64,000 nt of DNA from Bradyrhizobium lablabi (GCF_018129385.1 NZ_JAFCLN010000023.1:40595-104594), one strand, 5' to 3'. Positions 24,668 to 33,823 are shown, numbered from the stretch's first letter. Translations and numbers: made by a program. The notes: generated from the sequence alone by a model not told the origin.

Positions 24668-25639
24668 GTGAAGAACTTTGCCGATCTCAGCGAGCGCGAG
24701 GTGCTGGCGGTTGCGATCTCCTCGGAAGAGGAGGACAGCCGGATCTACATGACGTTCGCCGAGGACCTCGCCGAGCGGTATCCGGACACGGCGAAGATTT
24801 TCGAGGAGATGGCCGAGGAGGAGCGCGGCCATCGTCATCGCCTGCTGGAAATGTATGAGAAGCGCTTTGGCGCGCATCTGCCGCCGATCCGCCGCGAGGA
24901 CGTCAAGGGTTTCCTGAAGCGCCGGCCGATCTGGCTCACCAAAAACCTGCCGCTCGACACCGTCCGCAAGGAGGTCGAGACGATGGAGCTGCAAGCCGAG
25001 CAGTTCTACAGCAAGGCCGCCGAGCAGGCCCAGGATGTCGGCGTGCGCCGCCTGCTGGGTGATCTTGCCGAGGAAGAAAAGCACCACGAAAATCTCGCGA
25101 TCAAGCTCACCGGCGACATCCTCAAGCCCGACATACGCGCGGAGGAAGACCGGACGCGGCGGCGCATGTTCGTGCTGCAATATGTCCAGCCGGGCCTCGC
25201 CGGCTTGATGGACGGCTCGGTGTCGACGCTGGCGCCGCTGTTCGCTGCGGCGTTCGCCACGCACAACAACTGGCAGACCTTTCTGGTCGGCCTTGCCGCC
25301 TCGATCGGCGCCGGCATCAGCATGGGATTTGCCGAAGCGCTGTCCGACGACGGCTCGCTGACGGGGCGCGGCTCGCCCTGGCTGCGCGGCATCACCTGCG
25401 GCGCCATGACCGCGCTCGGCGGCCTCGGCCACACCCTGCCCTATCTGGTGCCGGACTCCTGGCCGAACGCGTTCTGGATCGCGACCGCGATTGCGAGCAT
25501 CGTGGTGTTCTTCGAATTGTGGGCGATCGCCTTCATCCGCGCGAAATACATGGATACGCCGTTCCTACAGGCCGCCTACCAGATCGTGCTCGGCGGCGCC
25601 ATTGTGCTCGGCGTCGGCATATTGATCGGCGGCGCGTAG
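24668..25639 (+). CDS. mbfA: Membrane-bound ferritin-like iron exporter MbfA
   Basis: A 323-residue fusion of an N-terminal ferritin/rubrerythrin four-helix domain (about 1-160; diiron ligands in ISSEEEDSRIY, MAEEERGHRH and LAEEEKHHEN) to a VIT1-like membrane domain with several helices (about 175-323). This is the architecture of MbfA, which exports iron and protects Bradyrhizobium from iron stress and H2O2. GTG 24668 opens the frame. In Bradyrhizobium MbfA is repressed by Irr, and the ICE palindrome directly upstream agrees. Confidence 0.9.
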   Translation: MKNFADLSEREVLAVAISSEEEDSRIYMTFAEDLAERYPDTAKIFEEMAEEERGHRHRLLEMYEKRFGAHLPPIRREDVKGFLKRRPIWLTKNLPLDTVRKEVETMELQAEQFYSKAAEQAQDVGVRRLLGDLAEEEKHHENLAIKLTGDILKPDIRAEEDRTRRRMFVLQYVQPGLAGLMDGSVSTLAPLFAAAFATHNNWQTFLVGLAASIGAGISMGFAEALSDDGSLTGRGSPWLRGITCGAMTALGGLGHTLPYLVPDSWPNAFWIATAIASIVVFFELWAIAFIRAKYMDTPFLQAAYQIVLGGAIVLGVGILIGGA

Positions 25640-25666
25640 CCGCTGACTCCTGCCGCCATGGTGCGA

Positions 25667-25748
25667 ACCGCAATTGCGGTCAAGCGCAAACACGTACGAG
25701 TTTCTATCAACGCCGCATAGCGAAGGTTCGCGCGACGCATCGATGCGT
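25667..25748. promoter_or_regulatory. Two perfect 14-bp palindromes upstream of the amidase
   Basis: ACCGCAATTGCGGT (25667-25680) and ACGCATCGATGCGT (25735-25748) are each fully symmetric. They lie in the 178-base gap before the amidase and are candidate operators; the first is only 28 bases past the mbfA stop. Confidence 0.4.
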
Positions 25749-25817
25749 GACGCATCTGTCTTGCGGCGGCGTCGCAAACTGAGCATCATTCAGGCAACGT
25801 ATCCGGGGAGCACGCCT

Positions 25818-27290
25818 TTGGCCAAATCGCAATGGAGTTTCAAGACCGCCGTCGAATTGTCGGCAGCACTCGCGGCAAAGAAAGTGTCGGCCGTCGAACT
25901 GGCGCAGGACGCCATCGCCCGCATCGAGCGCCATGACCAGAAGATCAATGCGATCTGCGTGCGCGATTTCGACCGCGCCCTGGATGCTGCGCGCGCCGCC
26001 GATGCTGCGCTGGCGCGCGGCGAAGACAAGCCGCTGCTCGGCATCCCGCTGACGGTGAAGGAATCCTACAATATCGCGGGCCTGCCCACGACCTGGGGCA
26101 TTCCGGAGCAGAAGAACTTCGTGCCGCCGGCCGATGCGCTGTCGATCACGCGGGTAAAGGACGCCGGCGGCGTCATCCTCGGCAAGACCAATGTGCCGCT
26201 CGGTCTCGCTGACTGGCAAAGCTACAACGACGTCTACGGCGTCACCAACAACCCCTACGATCTCGGCCGCACGCCCGGCGGCTCCTCCGGCGGATCGTCG
26301 GCGGCGCTGGCGGCGGGCTATGGCGCGCTGTCGCTCGGCTCCGACATCGGCGGCTCGCTGCGCGCGCCGGCGTTTCATTGCGGCGTCTATGCGCACAAGC
26401 CGAGCTACAACCTCGTGGCGGTGCGCGGCCACACGCCGCCGCCGTTTCCGCCGATCCCGATCGACCGCGACATGGCCGTGATCGGCCCGATGGCGCGCGG
26501 CGCCGCCGATCTGTCGCTGCTGCTCGAGGTGATGGCCGGGCCCGACCCGCTCGACGTGGGTGTGGGGTACAAGCTGGCGCTGCCGCCGCCGCGGCATGGC
26601 GCGCTCAAGGATTTTCGCGTGTTGGTAATCGACACCGATCCTGTCATGCCGACGGACGCCTCGATCCGCGGCACCATCGATGCGCTCGCCGCCAATCTCG
26701 CCAAGGCCGGCGTCAAGGTCGAGCGCGGCAGTCCGCTGCTGCCGGACTTTGCCGAGACGACGCGGCTCTATATGCGCAGGCTGATGTCGTTCCTCACGGC
26801 ATTCTTCCCGCCCGACATCTATTCCAACATGCGAGCTGGAGCAGCGGCCTTGCCGCCGGGAGACCACAGTCTCGCCGCCGAGCGTCTACGCGGCGCGGCG
26901 CAGAGCCATCGCGACTGGGTGCTGGACGACGGCGCGCGCGCCCGGCTGCGCGCGCAGTGGCGCAAGCTGTTCGAGAGTTTCGATGCGGTGATCTGTCCGA
27001 TCATGCCGATCCCGGCCTTCCCGCACGATCATTCGCCCGAGCAGGAAAAGCGCCGCATCAAGATCGACGGCAAGGAACATGTCTATCCGGATCAGTTGGC
27101 CTGGCCTGGCATTGCGACACTGCCGGGCCTGCCTTCCACGGCAATCCCCACGGGCTTTGCGCCGGACGGACTGCCGATCGGCGTGCAGATTTTGGGACCG
27201 TGGCTGGAGGACCGCACGCCGCTGAAACTGGCCGAACTCATCGAGCGCGAGTTCGGCGGCTTCGTGCCGCCGGAGATGTTTGACGATTGA
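25818..27290 (+). CDS. Amidase (amidase-signature family)
   Basis: A 490-residue hydrolase of the Ser-cisSer-Lys amidase family. The lysine is in LTVKES (residue 81), the cis-serine in TPGGSSGGSSAAL (about 156) and the nucleophile in SDIGGSLRAP (180). It hydrolyses an amide (C-N) bond of unknown physiological substrate. A TTG at 25818 is the best start, with GGGGAG eight bases upstream; the open frame further upstream crosses the intergenic palindromes. It is cytoplasmic, with no signal peptide. Confidence 0.88.
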   Translation: MAKSQWSFKTAVELSAALAAKKVSAVELAQDAIARIERHDQKINAICVRDFDRALDAARAADAALARGEDKPLLGIPLTVKESYNIAGLPTTWGIPEQKNFVPPADALSITRVKDAGGVILGKTNVPLGLADWQSYNDVYGVTNNPYDLGRTPGGSSGGSSAALAAGYGALSLGSDIGGSLRAPAFHCGVYAHKPSYNLVAVRGHTPPPFPPIPIDRDMAVIGPMARGAADLSLLLEVMAGPDPLDVGVGYKLALPPPRHGALKDFRVLVIDTDPVMPTDASIRGTIDALAANLAKAGVKVERGSPLLPDFAETTRLYMRRLMSFLTAFFPPDIYSNMRAGAAALPPGDHSLAAERLRGAAQSHRDWVLDDGARARLRAQWRKLFESFDAVICPIMPIPAFPHDHSPEQEKRRIKIDGKEHVYPDQLAWPGIATLPGLPSTAIPTGFAPDGLPIGVQILGPWLEDRTPLKLAELIEREFGGFVPPEMFDD

Positions 27291-27296
27291 TGCTTC

Positions 27297-27381
27297 CGTC
27301 ATTGCGAGCGAAGCGAAGCAATCCAGCTTTGCTGCAACAAGAAAGCTGGATTGCTTCGTCGCTTCGCTCCTCGCAATGACG
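27297..27381. repeat. CGTCATTGCGAGCGAAGCG-family palindromic repeat
   Basis: An inverted-repeat element (CGTCATTGCGAGCGAAGCGA and its complement at the other end) between the amidase and NTF2-like genes. A longer variant occurs at 31747-31870. Confidence 0.75.
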
Positions 27382-27401
27382 AGGACACAAGGAGGATGAC
27401 A

Positions 27402-27755
27402 ATGAACAACGACATCGCAGAGCTGACAAAGCTCAACCACGACTACGTCGCGTCCGTGCAAAACTCCGACGTCATACGCTTCGACGAAATCCTCGCCGCG
27501 GACTTCTATTGCTCCAATCCCGACAAGTCCCTGGTCGACCGCGCCGCATTCCTCCAGCAGACGGCAAAGCCGGTCGCGATCAAGAACCTGAAGGCCGAAG
27601 ACGTCAAAATCCGCATCCTCGGCGACTTCGCCATCATCCACGCGGCAACCAGCTACACCATGCCTGATGGACAGCAGGCTCACGGCCGCTACACCGATTG
27701 CTGGGCGAGGCAGAACGGCAAGTGGCTGGCGGTGTCGGCGCATGTGACGCGGTAG
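27402..27755 (+). CDS. NTF2-like/DUF4440 family protein
   Basis: A 117-residue protein with the alpha+beta cone fold seen in DUF4440 and ketosteroid-isomerase-like proteins: MNNDIAELTKLNHDYV helix, then strands around FDEILAADFYCSNPD, and the C-terminal GRYTDCWARQNGKWLAVSAHVTR. I start at ATG 27402, with GGAGG six bases upstream; ATG 27396 immediately abuts that site and is less likely. The function is unknown and the family is catalytically diverse. No specific neighbour points to a substrate. Confidence 0.75.
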   Translation: MNNDIAELTKLNHDYVASVQNSDVIRFDEILAADFYCSNPDKSLVDRAAFLQQTAKPVAIKNLKAEDVKIRILGDFAIIHAATSYTMPDGQQAHGRYTDCWARQNGKWLAVSAHVTR

Positions 27756-27770
27756 CCAAGCCCACCGCCG

Positions 27771-27874
27771 TCATGCCCCGCTTCAGGCGGGGCATCCAGT
27801 ACGCCGTGTTGCCTATTGGAGTACACAATTCCGGCCGCGGCGTACTGGATCGCCCGGTCGAGCCGGGCGATGAC
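27771..27874. repeat. GTCATGCCCCGCTTCAGGCG-family palindromic repeat
   Basis: Outer arms GTCATGCCCCG and complementary CGGGCGATGAC with inner arms CAGTACGCCG/GGCGTACTGG. Noncoding, between two convergent genes. Confidence 0.65.
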
Positions 27875-27882
27875 GAGCTGAG

Positions 27883-28971
27883 TCACGCATCGAACATGAT
27901 CACGCTGCGCAGCGTCTTGCCGGCTTTCATGTTGGCAAAGCCTTCGTTGATCTCGGACAGTTTGAGCTTGGCCGAGATCCAGTCTTCCAGGTGCAGCTTG
28001 CCGCGCATGTAGAATTCGACCAGGCGGGGCATGTCGACGCGGAAGTGGTTGGAGCCCATCGACGAGCCCTGGATGCGGCGCTCGCGCAGGAAATCAAAAC
28101 CGTGCAGCTCGATCTTCTGGCCGAACGGGATCATGCCGACGATGGTCGCGGTGCCGCCGGGGGCGAGCATGCCAAAGCACTGCTCGGCGGTTTCCTTGCG
28201 GCCGAGCACCTCGAAGGAATGGTGCACGCCGCCGCCGGTGAGCTCGCGCACCTGCTGCACCACGTCGCCGCGGGCGGGATCGACGATGTCGGTGGCGCCG
28301 AGTTTTGTCGCGAGCTGCAATTTTACGGGATTGGTGTCGATCGCGATGATGCGGCCGGCGCCCGCGATCGCGGCGCCGTTGATCGCGGCCATGCCGACGC
28401 CGCCGCAGCCCACGACAGCCACAGTCTCGCCTGCTTGCACTTTTGCGGTGTTCACCACGGCGCCGTAGCCGGTGATGACGCCGCAGCCGATCAGCGCGGC
28501 AAGCTCCAGCGGCATGTCCTTGCGGATTTTGACGATGGCGTTTTCGTGCACCAGCATCTGCTCGGCAAAGGACGAAAGATTGAGGAACTGGTTCAGCTTC
28601 TCGGAGCGCGCCCAGGACAGGCGGTTGGACTGGCCCGGCAGCATCTTTACCGTGGTGTCGGTGCAGAGCACGGTGCGGCCGGTGGTGCAGTTGTCGCAGG
28701 TGCCGCAGAACACCGAAAGACACGTCACGACGTGATCGCCCGGTTTTACATAGCTGACGTCGGAGCCGACCTTTTCGACCACGCCGGCGGATTCATGGCC
28801 GAGCACGGCGGGCAGCGGATGCGGATAGAGGCCTTCCATGAAATGCAGGTCGGAGTGGCAAAGGCCGGCGACGCGGGTGCGGATCAGGACTTCACGCGGA
28901 CCCGGATTGGGGACGCTGACGTCTTCGATCACCAGCGGCTTATTGATCTCTTGCAGAACGGCGGCCTTCAT
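27883..28971 (-). CDS. Zinc-dependent alcohol dehydrogenase
   Basis: A 362-residue medium-chain dehydrogenase. Catalytic zinc ligands are in AGLCHSDLHFME and LGHESAGVVE; structural zinc cysteines are in CGTCDNCTTGRTVLC; the Rossmann motif is VAVVGCGGVGMAA. It should oxidise a primary alcohol (or reduce an aldehyde) using NAD, possibly an aromatic or acyl-derived alcohol. The segment SNRLSWARSEKLNQFLN is a family-specific loop. Its 3' end meets the NTF2-like gene across the repeat at 27771. The AidB-like gene upstream ends 53 bases away. Confidence 0.88.
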   Translation of the reverse strand: MKAAVLQEINKPLVIEDVSVPNPGPREVLIRTRVAGLCHSDLHFMEGLYPHPLPAVLGHESAGVVEKVGSDVSYVKPGDHVVTCLSVFCGTCDNCTTGRTVLCTDTTVKMLPGQSNRLSWARSEKLNQFLNLSSFAEQMLVHENAIVKIRKDMPLELAALIGCGVITGYGAVVNTAKVQAGETVAVVGCGGVGMAAINGAAIAGAGRIIAIDTNPVKLQLATKLGATDIVDPARGDVVQQVRELTGGGVHHSFEVLGRKETAEQCFGMLAPGGTATIVGMIPFGQKIELHGFDFLRERRIQGSSMGSNHFRVDMPRLVEFYMRGKLHLEDWISAKLKLSEINEGFANMKAGKTLRSVIMFDA

Positions 28972-29023
28972 CGCGTACTTCTCCCATTGGATTTTCTGTT
29001 TTTTGAACGAGCGTGAGGGCAGC

Positions 29024-30802
29024 TTATGCTGCCGTCAGCAATTCGCCAACCTCGGCCATGCCGACGTCGCGGTCGCCGAGCAGATGGCCTGTGATCGCGC
29101 GCTGCGTGGGATTTTCCGTGAGCTGGAACGGATCGCTTGGCGACACTCGGTGATCGATCACCATGCGCGACAGCAGCAGGCGCCGCGCATCGCCGCGCAT
29201 TTCGTGGATGCGGCCGCCTTCCCATGCCAAGGCTACCGCGCTTGCGACATGGTAGAGCAAGCTAGTGGCGCGCCGCGCATCGCCTTCATTGTCCACACGG
29301 CCGGCGACTTCGCGCGCAAAAGCGACGGCGCGATCGGTGAGATCGTGCAAACGGCTGCGCCAAGCCTGCGGCACATTGGTGCCGTCATCGAGCCGGGCGT
29401 GCAGGTCGGCGGCCAGCGCACTGTCGGCGCCGTGGCGGCCGACGGCGCGCTTGAGCGCATCGATCGCGACGATGTTGCCGGTGCCTTCCCAAATGGAGCC
29501 GAGATGCGCATCACGCAGCAGGCGTGCGGTGGCGAATTCCTCGATGTAGCCGATGCCGCCGCGCATCTCGAGCGCATCGCCGCAGACCTTTCGCGCATCG
29601 CGCGTGGCGCGATACTTTAGCGTCGGCGTCAGGATGCGCAGCAGCGCCGCGGCATCCTGGCTGCCGGCTTCGCCGCGATCGAGCGCGTCGGCGGTGAGAA
29701 AACTCATCGACAGCGCCTGCTCGGTCGGCAGCATGATCTTCATCAACTGCCGCCGCGCCAGCGGCAGATCGATGATGCGCTGGCCGAACACCACGCGGTT
29801 CTTTGCCACCATCATCGCGTCGTGATGTGCGCGGCGCATCAGCGCGGTGGATTTGACGCCGTTGGAGAGCCGCGAGGAATTGACCATCTCGGCCATCTGC
29901 ACGAAGCCTCGGTCGAGTTTTCCCACGGCATAGGCAATCGCGCCTTCCAGCTTGATCTCGCCGGACGCCATCGAGCGGGTGCCGAGCTTGTCCTTTAGTC
30001 GGACGATCCGGTAGTGGTTTTGCGAGCCGTCGTCGAGGAAGCGCGGCATCAGGAACAGGCCGACGCCGCGCGTGCCCGGCCCTGCGCCTTCTGGGCGCGC
30101 CAGCAGCATCACCACCTTGGCATCCGCATTCGAGCAGAACCACTTTTCGCCATAGAGCCGCCAGTGGTCGCCTTCCTGCACCGCGCGCGTGGTCAGCGTG
30201 CCGACGTCGGAGCCGCCTTCCTTCTCCGTCATGAACTGGCCGCCCTGGGTCAGCTTGCTCATGTCGGTCTGCGTCAGCCCGTCCAAGTATTTTGCCTTCA
30301 GCGCCTCGCTGCCGAAATTCGCCAGCAACTTGCCGCAGCCGTCGGTGACGTTGATCGGGCAGCCCATGCCGAATTCGGTCTGGTTGAACAGAAAGGTGAA
30401 GGCGTGTTTGGCCACAACAGGATATTTATTCGGCCAGCCCATGATGCCCTTGCGCAGCGACAGCGCGTGAATGCCGAACTCGCCGAACGCGGCGTTCTCC
30501 AGTTCGCGATAGGCCGGATGATATTCGATCCACTGCACATCGCGGCCGAACTTGTCGCGCTGATGCAGCACCGGCGTGTGCCGGTCGGCGAGCCGCGCGC
30601 ATTCGTCGAGATGGCCGCCGGCGAGTTCGCCGAGGCGATCGAGATGCGGTTCGATGTGGCGGAACAGCGATTCGGGCAGATGCAGCCGCAACAGATCCGT
30701 GAGCGCCGGATCGGCCCGGTAGAAATTCATGCCTGTGGTGTCGGGCGCGAGCAATCCCGGCTGGCCGCCAAAGGATGCGCGATCGTGATCGAGCTGCTGC
30801 AT
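29024..30802 (-). CDS. Acyl-CoA dehydrogenase, AidB-like
   Basis: A 592-residue acyl-CoA dehydrogenase. The size and opening block FYRADPALTDLLRLHLPES resemble AidB-like enzymes. The catalytic glutamate motif is intact (GSIWEGTGNIVAI), unlike the copies at 11203 and 12558. FMTEKEGGSDVGTLTTRA forms the FAD/substrate loop. AidB relatives are often linked to isovaleryl-CoA or DNA-binding roles, but neither can be read here. It is the first gene of a minus-strand pair with the alcohol dehydrogenase. Confidence 0.85.
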   Translation of the reverse strand: MQQLDHDRASFGGQPGLLAPDTTGMNFYRADPALTDLLRLHLPESLFRHIEPHLDRLGELAGGHLDECARLADRHTPVLHQRDKFGRDVQWIEYHPAYRELENAAFGEFGIHALSLRKGIMGWPNKYPVVAKHAFTFLFNQTEFGMGCPINVTDGCGKLLANFGSEALKAKYLDGLTQTDMSKLTQGGQFMTEKEGGSDVGTLTTRAVQEGDHWRLYGEKWFCSNADAKVVMLLARPEGAGPGTRGVGLFLMPRFLDDGSQNHYRIVRLKDKLGTRSMASGEIKLEGAIAYAVGKLDRGFVQMAEMVNSSRLSNGVKSTALMRRAHHDAMMVAKNRVVFGQRIIDLPLARRQLMKIMLPTEQALSMSFLTADALDRGEAGSQDAAALLRILTPTLKYRATRDARKVCGDALEMRGGIGYIEEFATARLLRDAHLGSIWEGTGNIVAIDALKRAVGRHGADSALAADLHARLDDGTNVPQAWRSRLHDLTDRAVAFAREVAGRVDNEGDARRATSLLYHVASAVALAWEGGRIHEMRGDARRLLLSRMVIDHRVSPSDPFQLTENPTQRAITGHLLGDRDVGMAEVGELLTAA

Positions 30803-30903
30803 TTTTGGCCCTTGTCGTTTCCGCCGATTATTGGATGTTATGGATCATCTACCGATAACGCAGGCGGGCGGGCCGTCAACCGTCATCATCGGAGGAGGCC
30901 CCC

Positions 30904-31002
30904 GTGGCTGAGGGATACCGCTGGACCACCAAATGCCACGCCATGGCCCCGAACGCCGGCCTTGAGACCGCGGCGGGTTGCCTCACCGGAGCGGGCGCCT
31001 AG
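30904..31002 (+). CDS. Possible 32-aa micro-protein
   Basis: A GTG at 30904 follows GGAGGAGG with five-base spacing, an unusually strong ribosome-binding site, and opens 32 codons ending TAG. The product begins MAEGYRWTTKCHAM and contains two cysteines. No family is recognised. It lies 32 bases upstream of the SDR gene and could be a leader peptide; coding status is uncertain. Confidence 0.3.
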   Translation: MAEGYRWTTKCHAMAPNAGLETAAGCLTGAGA

Positions 31003-31034
31003 ATAGGAACTCCCTGATATCGAGGAAGGCGCGC

Positions 31035-31736
31035 ATGGCAACACCCACCTACAAGACGGCTCTCATCGTTGGCGTTGGCACGGGGCTCAGCGCCTCGCTG
31101 GCGCGACTGTTCTCCCGCGAAGGCATCCGTGTCGCGCTGGCCGCGCGCAAGATCGAAAAGCTCGGCGAGCTCTGCACGCAGACCGGCGCCAAGGCCTTTG
31201 CCTGCGATGCCACCAATGCCGAGGAGGTCGAGCGGTTGTTCGGCCTTGTCGAGCGCGAGATCGCCACGCCTGACATTGTCGTCTACAACGCCAGTGGCCG
31301 CTCGCGTGGTCCGTTTGTCGATCTGGTGCCGGCCGAGGTGGAGCAGGCGATTGCGGTCAGCGCCTTCGGCGGCTTCCTGGTCGCACAGCAGGCGGCAAAG
31401 CGCATGCTGCCGAGCAAGCACGGCGCGATCCTGTTCACCGGCGCCTCCGCCAGCGTGAAGGGCTATGCGCAATCGGCGCCGTTTGCGATGGGCAAGTTTG
31501 CACTGCGCGGGCTGGCGCAGAGCATGGCACGCGAATTGTCGCCGCAGGGCATTCATGTCGGGCATTTTGTGATCGACGGCGGCATCCGAAGCGCGGCTCG
31601 TGCCGAGCCGACTGATCGACCGGATTCCATGCTCGATCCCGATGCGATCGCCGAGAGCTACTGGCACATGCTACAACAGCCGCGCAGCGCCTGGACCTGG
31701 GAGATCGAATTGCGGCCGTGGGTGGAGAAGTTTTAG
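31035..31736 (+). CDS. SDR family protein with Tyr-to-Phe active site
   Basis: A 233-residue short-chain dehydrogenase fold. The nucleotide motif is atypical (GVGTGLS), and the catalytic YxxxK is replaced: SAPFAMGKFALRGL has Phe in the Tyr position. The SGASAS serine region is present. It may be a non-catalytic or differently mechanised member. GAGGAAGG precedes ATG 31035. It is followed by a repeat and a crotonase gene on the same strand. Confidence 0.75.
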   Translation: MATPTYKTALIVGVGTGLSASLARLFSREGIRVALAARKIEKLGELCTQTGAKAFACDATNAEEVERLFGLVEREIATPDIVVYNASGRSRGPFVDLVPAEVEQAIAVSAFGGFLVAQQAAKRMLPSKHGAILFTGASASVKGYAQSAPFAMGKFALRGLAQSMARELSPQGIHVGHFVIDGGIRSAARAEPTDRPDSMLDPDAIAESYWHMLQQPRSAWTWEIELRPWVEKF

Positions 31737-31746
31737 CAACCACCAC

Positions 31747-31870
31747 CGTCATTGCGGGCCAACGGGTCGGCGCGAAGCGCCGCCCGATGATAAACTTCTC
31801 GAAGCAATCCAGCTTTGCCGCGAAAAAGAAAGAATGGATTGCTTCGTCGCTTCGCTCCTCGCAATGGCGG
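31747..31870. repeat. CGTCATTGCG-family palindromic repeat, variant
   Basis: A longer version of 27297-27381 with an extra middle block (GGGCCAACGGGTCGGCGCGA). It separates the SDR and crotonase genes. Confidence 0.6.
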
Positions 31871-31892
31871 AAACAACAAAACAGGGGGAAAC

Positions 31893-32723
31893 ATGAGCAC
31901 CGAAACCACCATCGACACCGGCACCGGCGAACTGCTCTGCGTCATCCGCGACCGCGTCGCGATCATCACGCTGAACCGGCCCGATGCCCGCAACTCGCTT
32001 TCCGACGAGCTCACCCCGGCGCTGCGCACCATGATCAAAACCTGCGGCGAGGATCCGCAAGTCGGCGCGCTGCTGCTCACCGGCGCGGGCAAGGCGTTCT
32101 GCTCCGGCGGCAACGTCAAGGGCATGGGCGCCCATCGCGACAAGAAGCGGCAGGAAATGTCGGACGCGGACAAGATCGCCGATCTACAGGAACGGCAGCG
32201 CCTGCTCACGGGCGCCCTGGTTTCGGTGCGCAAGCCGACCATCGCCGCCCTGCCCGGCCCAGCCGTCGGCGCCGGGCTTGCGCTGGCGATGGCCTGCGAT
32301 ATCCGCATCGCGGCGCAATCGGCATTTCTCGCGACTGGATATCTGAACGTCGCACTGAGCGGCGATTACGGCATCGCCTGGCTGCTCACGCGCCTCGTCG
32401 GCACCTCGCGCGCACGGGAACTGATGTTCACGAATGAGCGGGTGACCGCCGCGCGCTGCGAGGCGATCGGCCTCGTCAACCGCGTGGTGCCGGACGAGAA
32501 ATTGCAGGAGGAAGCTTTTGCGCTCGCCAGGGGCGTGGCGGCGGGGCCGACGATTGCACTGCGCTACATGAAGGACAATCTGGACGAGGCGCTGATGTTC
32601 GATTTTGCCACCGCCAGGGATCATGAAGCGGAGCGGATGATCCGGTCGCAAAAGACCGCGGATCATCGCGAGGCGGTGCAGGCGTTCATCGACAAGCGCA
32701 AGCCGGTATTCGCGGGCAAATAA
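31893..32723 (+). CDS. Enoyl-CoA hydratase/isomerase family protein
   Basis: A 276-residue crotonase: GAGKAFCSGGNVKGMG and PGPAVGAGLALAMACDIRI form the CoA pocket. The classical hydratase glutamates are absent; VALSGDYGIAWLLTRLVG carries an Asp in the PaaG/dienoyl-isomerase-like position. It could isomerise an unsaturated acyl-CoA. AGGGGGAAAC precedes ATG 31893. It shares the direction of the preceding SDR, 157 bases apart, with a repeat between. Confidence 0.82.
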   Translation: MSTETTIDTGTGELLCVIRDRVAIITLNRPDARNSLSDELTPALRTMIKTCGEDPQVGALLLTGAGKAFCSGGNVKGMGAHRDKKRQEMSDADKIADLQERQRLLTGALVSVRKPTIAALPGPAVGAGLALAMACDIRIAAQSAFLATGYLNVALSGDYGIAWLLTRLVGTSRARELMFTNERVTAARCEAIGLVNRVVPDEKLQEEAFALARGVAAGPTIALRYMKDNLDEALMFDFATARDHEAERMIRSQKTADHREAVQAFIDKRKPVFAGK

Positions 32724-32741
32724 GCAGCGGCAACGGGATTA

Positions 32742-32913
32742 TTCCCCTTCTCCCCGTTCTTACGGGGAGAAGGTCGGGATGAGGGGCTGCCTTAACAGCG
32801 GAACTCGCGGAGAGTCCCCCTCACCCGGATTGCATCTGCGATGCAATCCGACCCTCGGGTCAAGCCCGAGGGCAGGCTCTCTCCCCGCAGGCGGCCGCTT
32901 GCGGGGAGAGGTA
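32742..32913. repeat. CTTCTCCCC-family compound intergenic repeat
   Basis: Composed of CCCTTCTCCCCGTTCTTACG, a middle GGATTGCATCTGCGATGCAATCC palindrome and a complementary GCGGGGAGAGG end. Noncoding, between convergent genes. Confidence 0.6.
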
Positions 32914-32932
32914 AGAAGCACCACGCTGGCGC

Positions 32933-33823
32933 TCACTTCACCGGCTGCCGCACGAAATCGACGAAGGCGCGCAGCGCAGCGGGCAATTGCCGGCGGCTCG
33001 GATAGTACAAAAAGAACCCCGGATAGGCCGGGCACCAGTCGGCGAGCACACGCACCAGCTTTTGCTTCGCGATCAATTCCTCCACCTGCGCCTCAAACAC
33101 GAAGGCGAGGCCGGTGCCGTCGAGCGCGGCGTGCACCATCAGATCCTGGTCGTTCAGCGTCAGCGGCCCCTCGACGTCGATCTCCACTTCCATGCCGCCG
33201 CGCTCGAATTCCCAGCGATAGACGGCGCCTGACGTGAAGCGATAGCGGATGCAGGGCATGCCCTTGAGGTCATGCGGCGTTACAGGCCGCTTGTGCTGCT
33301 CGAAGTAACCGGGCGAGCCCACCACCGCGAAGCGATGCCGCGGGCCGATCGGCACCGCGATCATGTCGGCAGCGAGGGTTTCGCCGAAGCGCACGCCGGC
33401 GTCGAAGCCGGCCGCGACCGTATCGATCAGCGCATCGTTGATGACGATCTCGACATTGACATCAGGGTATTCTTTCAGGAACCGCGTTACGATCGGCAGC
33501 AGCACGAGCTGCGTCGATTGCCGCGCGGCGTTGAAGCGCAAGGTGCCAGCGGGCTTGCCACGGAAGAGGTTGAGGTCCTCCAGCGCATCGTCGATGTCGC
33601 GGAAGGCCGGACTGATGCGCGAGAACAGCCGCTCGCCGGCTTCGGTCAGCGCGACGCTGCGGGTGGTGCGGTTGATCAGCCGCAGGTCCAGCCGCTCCTC
33701 GATATTGCGCAAGGCATGGCTGAGCGCGGAGGGCGAGACGCCGAGCTCGGTCGCCGCCGCGCGAAAACTTCGGTGGCGGGCGATGGCGAGGAAAGTCGCG
33801 AGGTCGGAGGGGTCGATACGCAT
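32933..33823 (-). CDS. LysR family transcriptional regulator
   Basis: A 296-residue LysR-type regulator with an N-terminal winged helix (FLAIARHRSFRAAATELGVSPSALSHALRNIEERL) and a C-terminal inducer-binding domain. Such proteins usually activate a divergent gene on binding a small metabolite. It is divergent from the SDR at 33945 with a 121-base AT-rich gap containing an inverted motif, so that SDR is the probable target. Confidence 0.88.
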   Translation of the reverse strand: MRIDPSDLATFLAIARHRSFRAAATELGVSPSALSHALRNIEERLDLRLINRTTRSVALTEAGERLFSRISPAFRDIDDALEDLNLFRGKPAGTLRFNAARQSTQLVLLPIVTRFLKEYPDVNVEIVINDALIDTVAAGFDAGVRFGETLAADMIAVPIGPRHRFAVVGSPGYFEQHKRPVTPHDLKGMPCIRYRFTSGAVYRWEFERGGMEVEIDVEGPLTLNDQDLMVHAALDGTGLAFVFEAQVEELIAKQKLVRVLADWCPAYPGFFLYYPSRRQLPAALRAFVDFVRQPVK

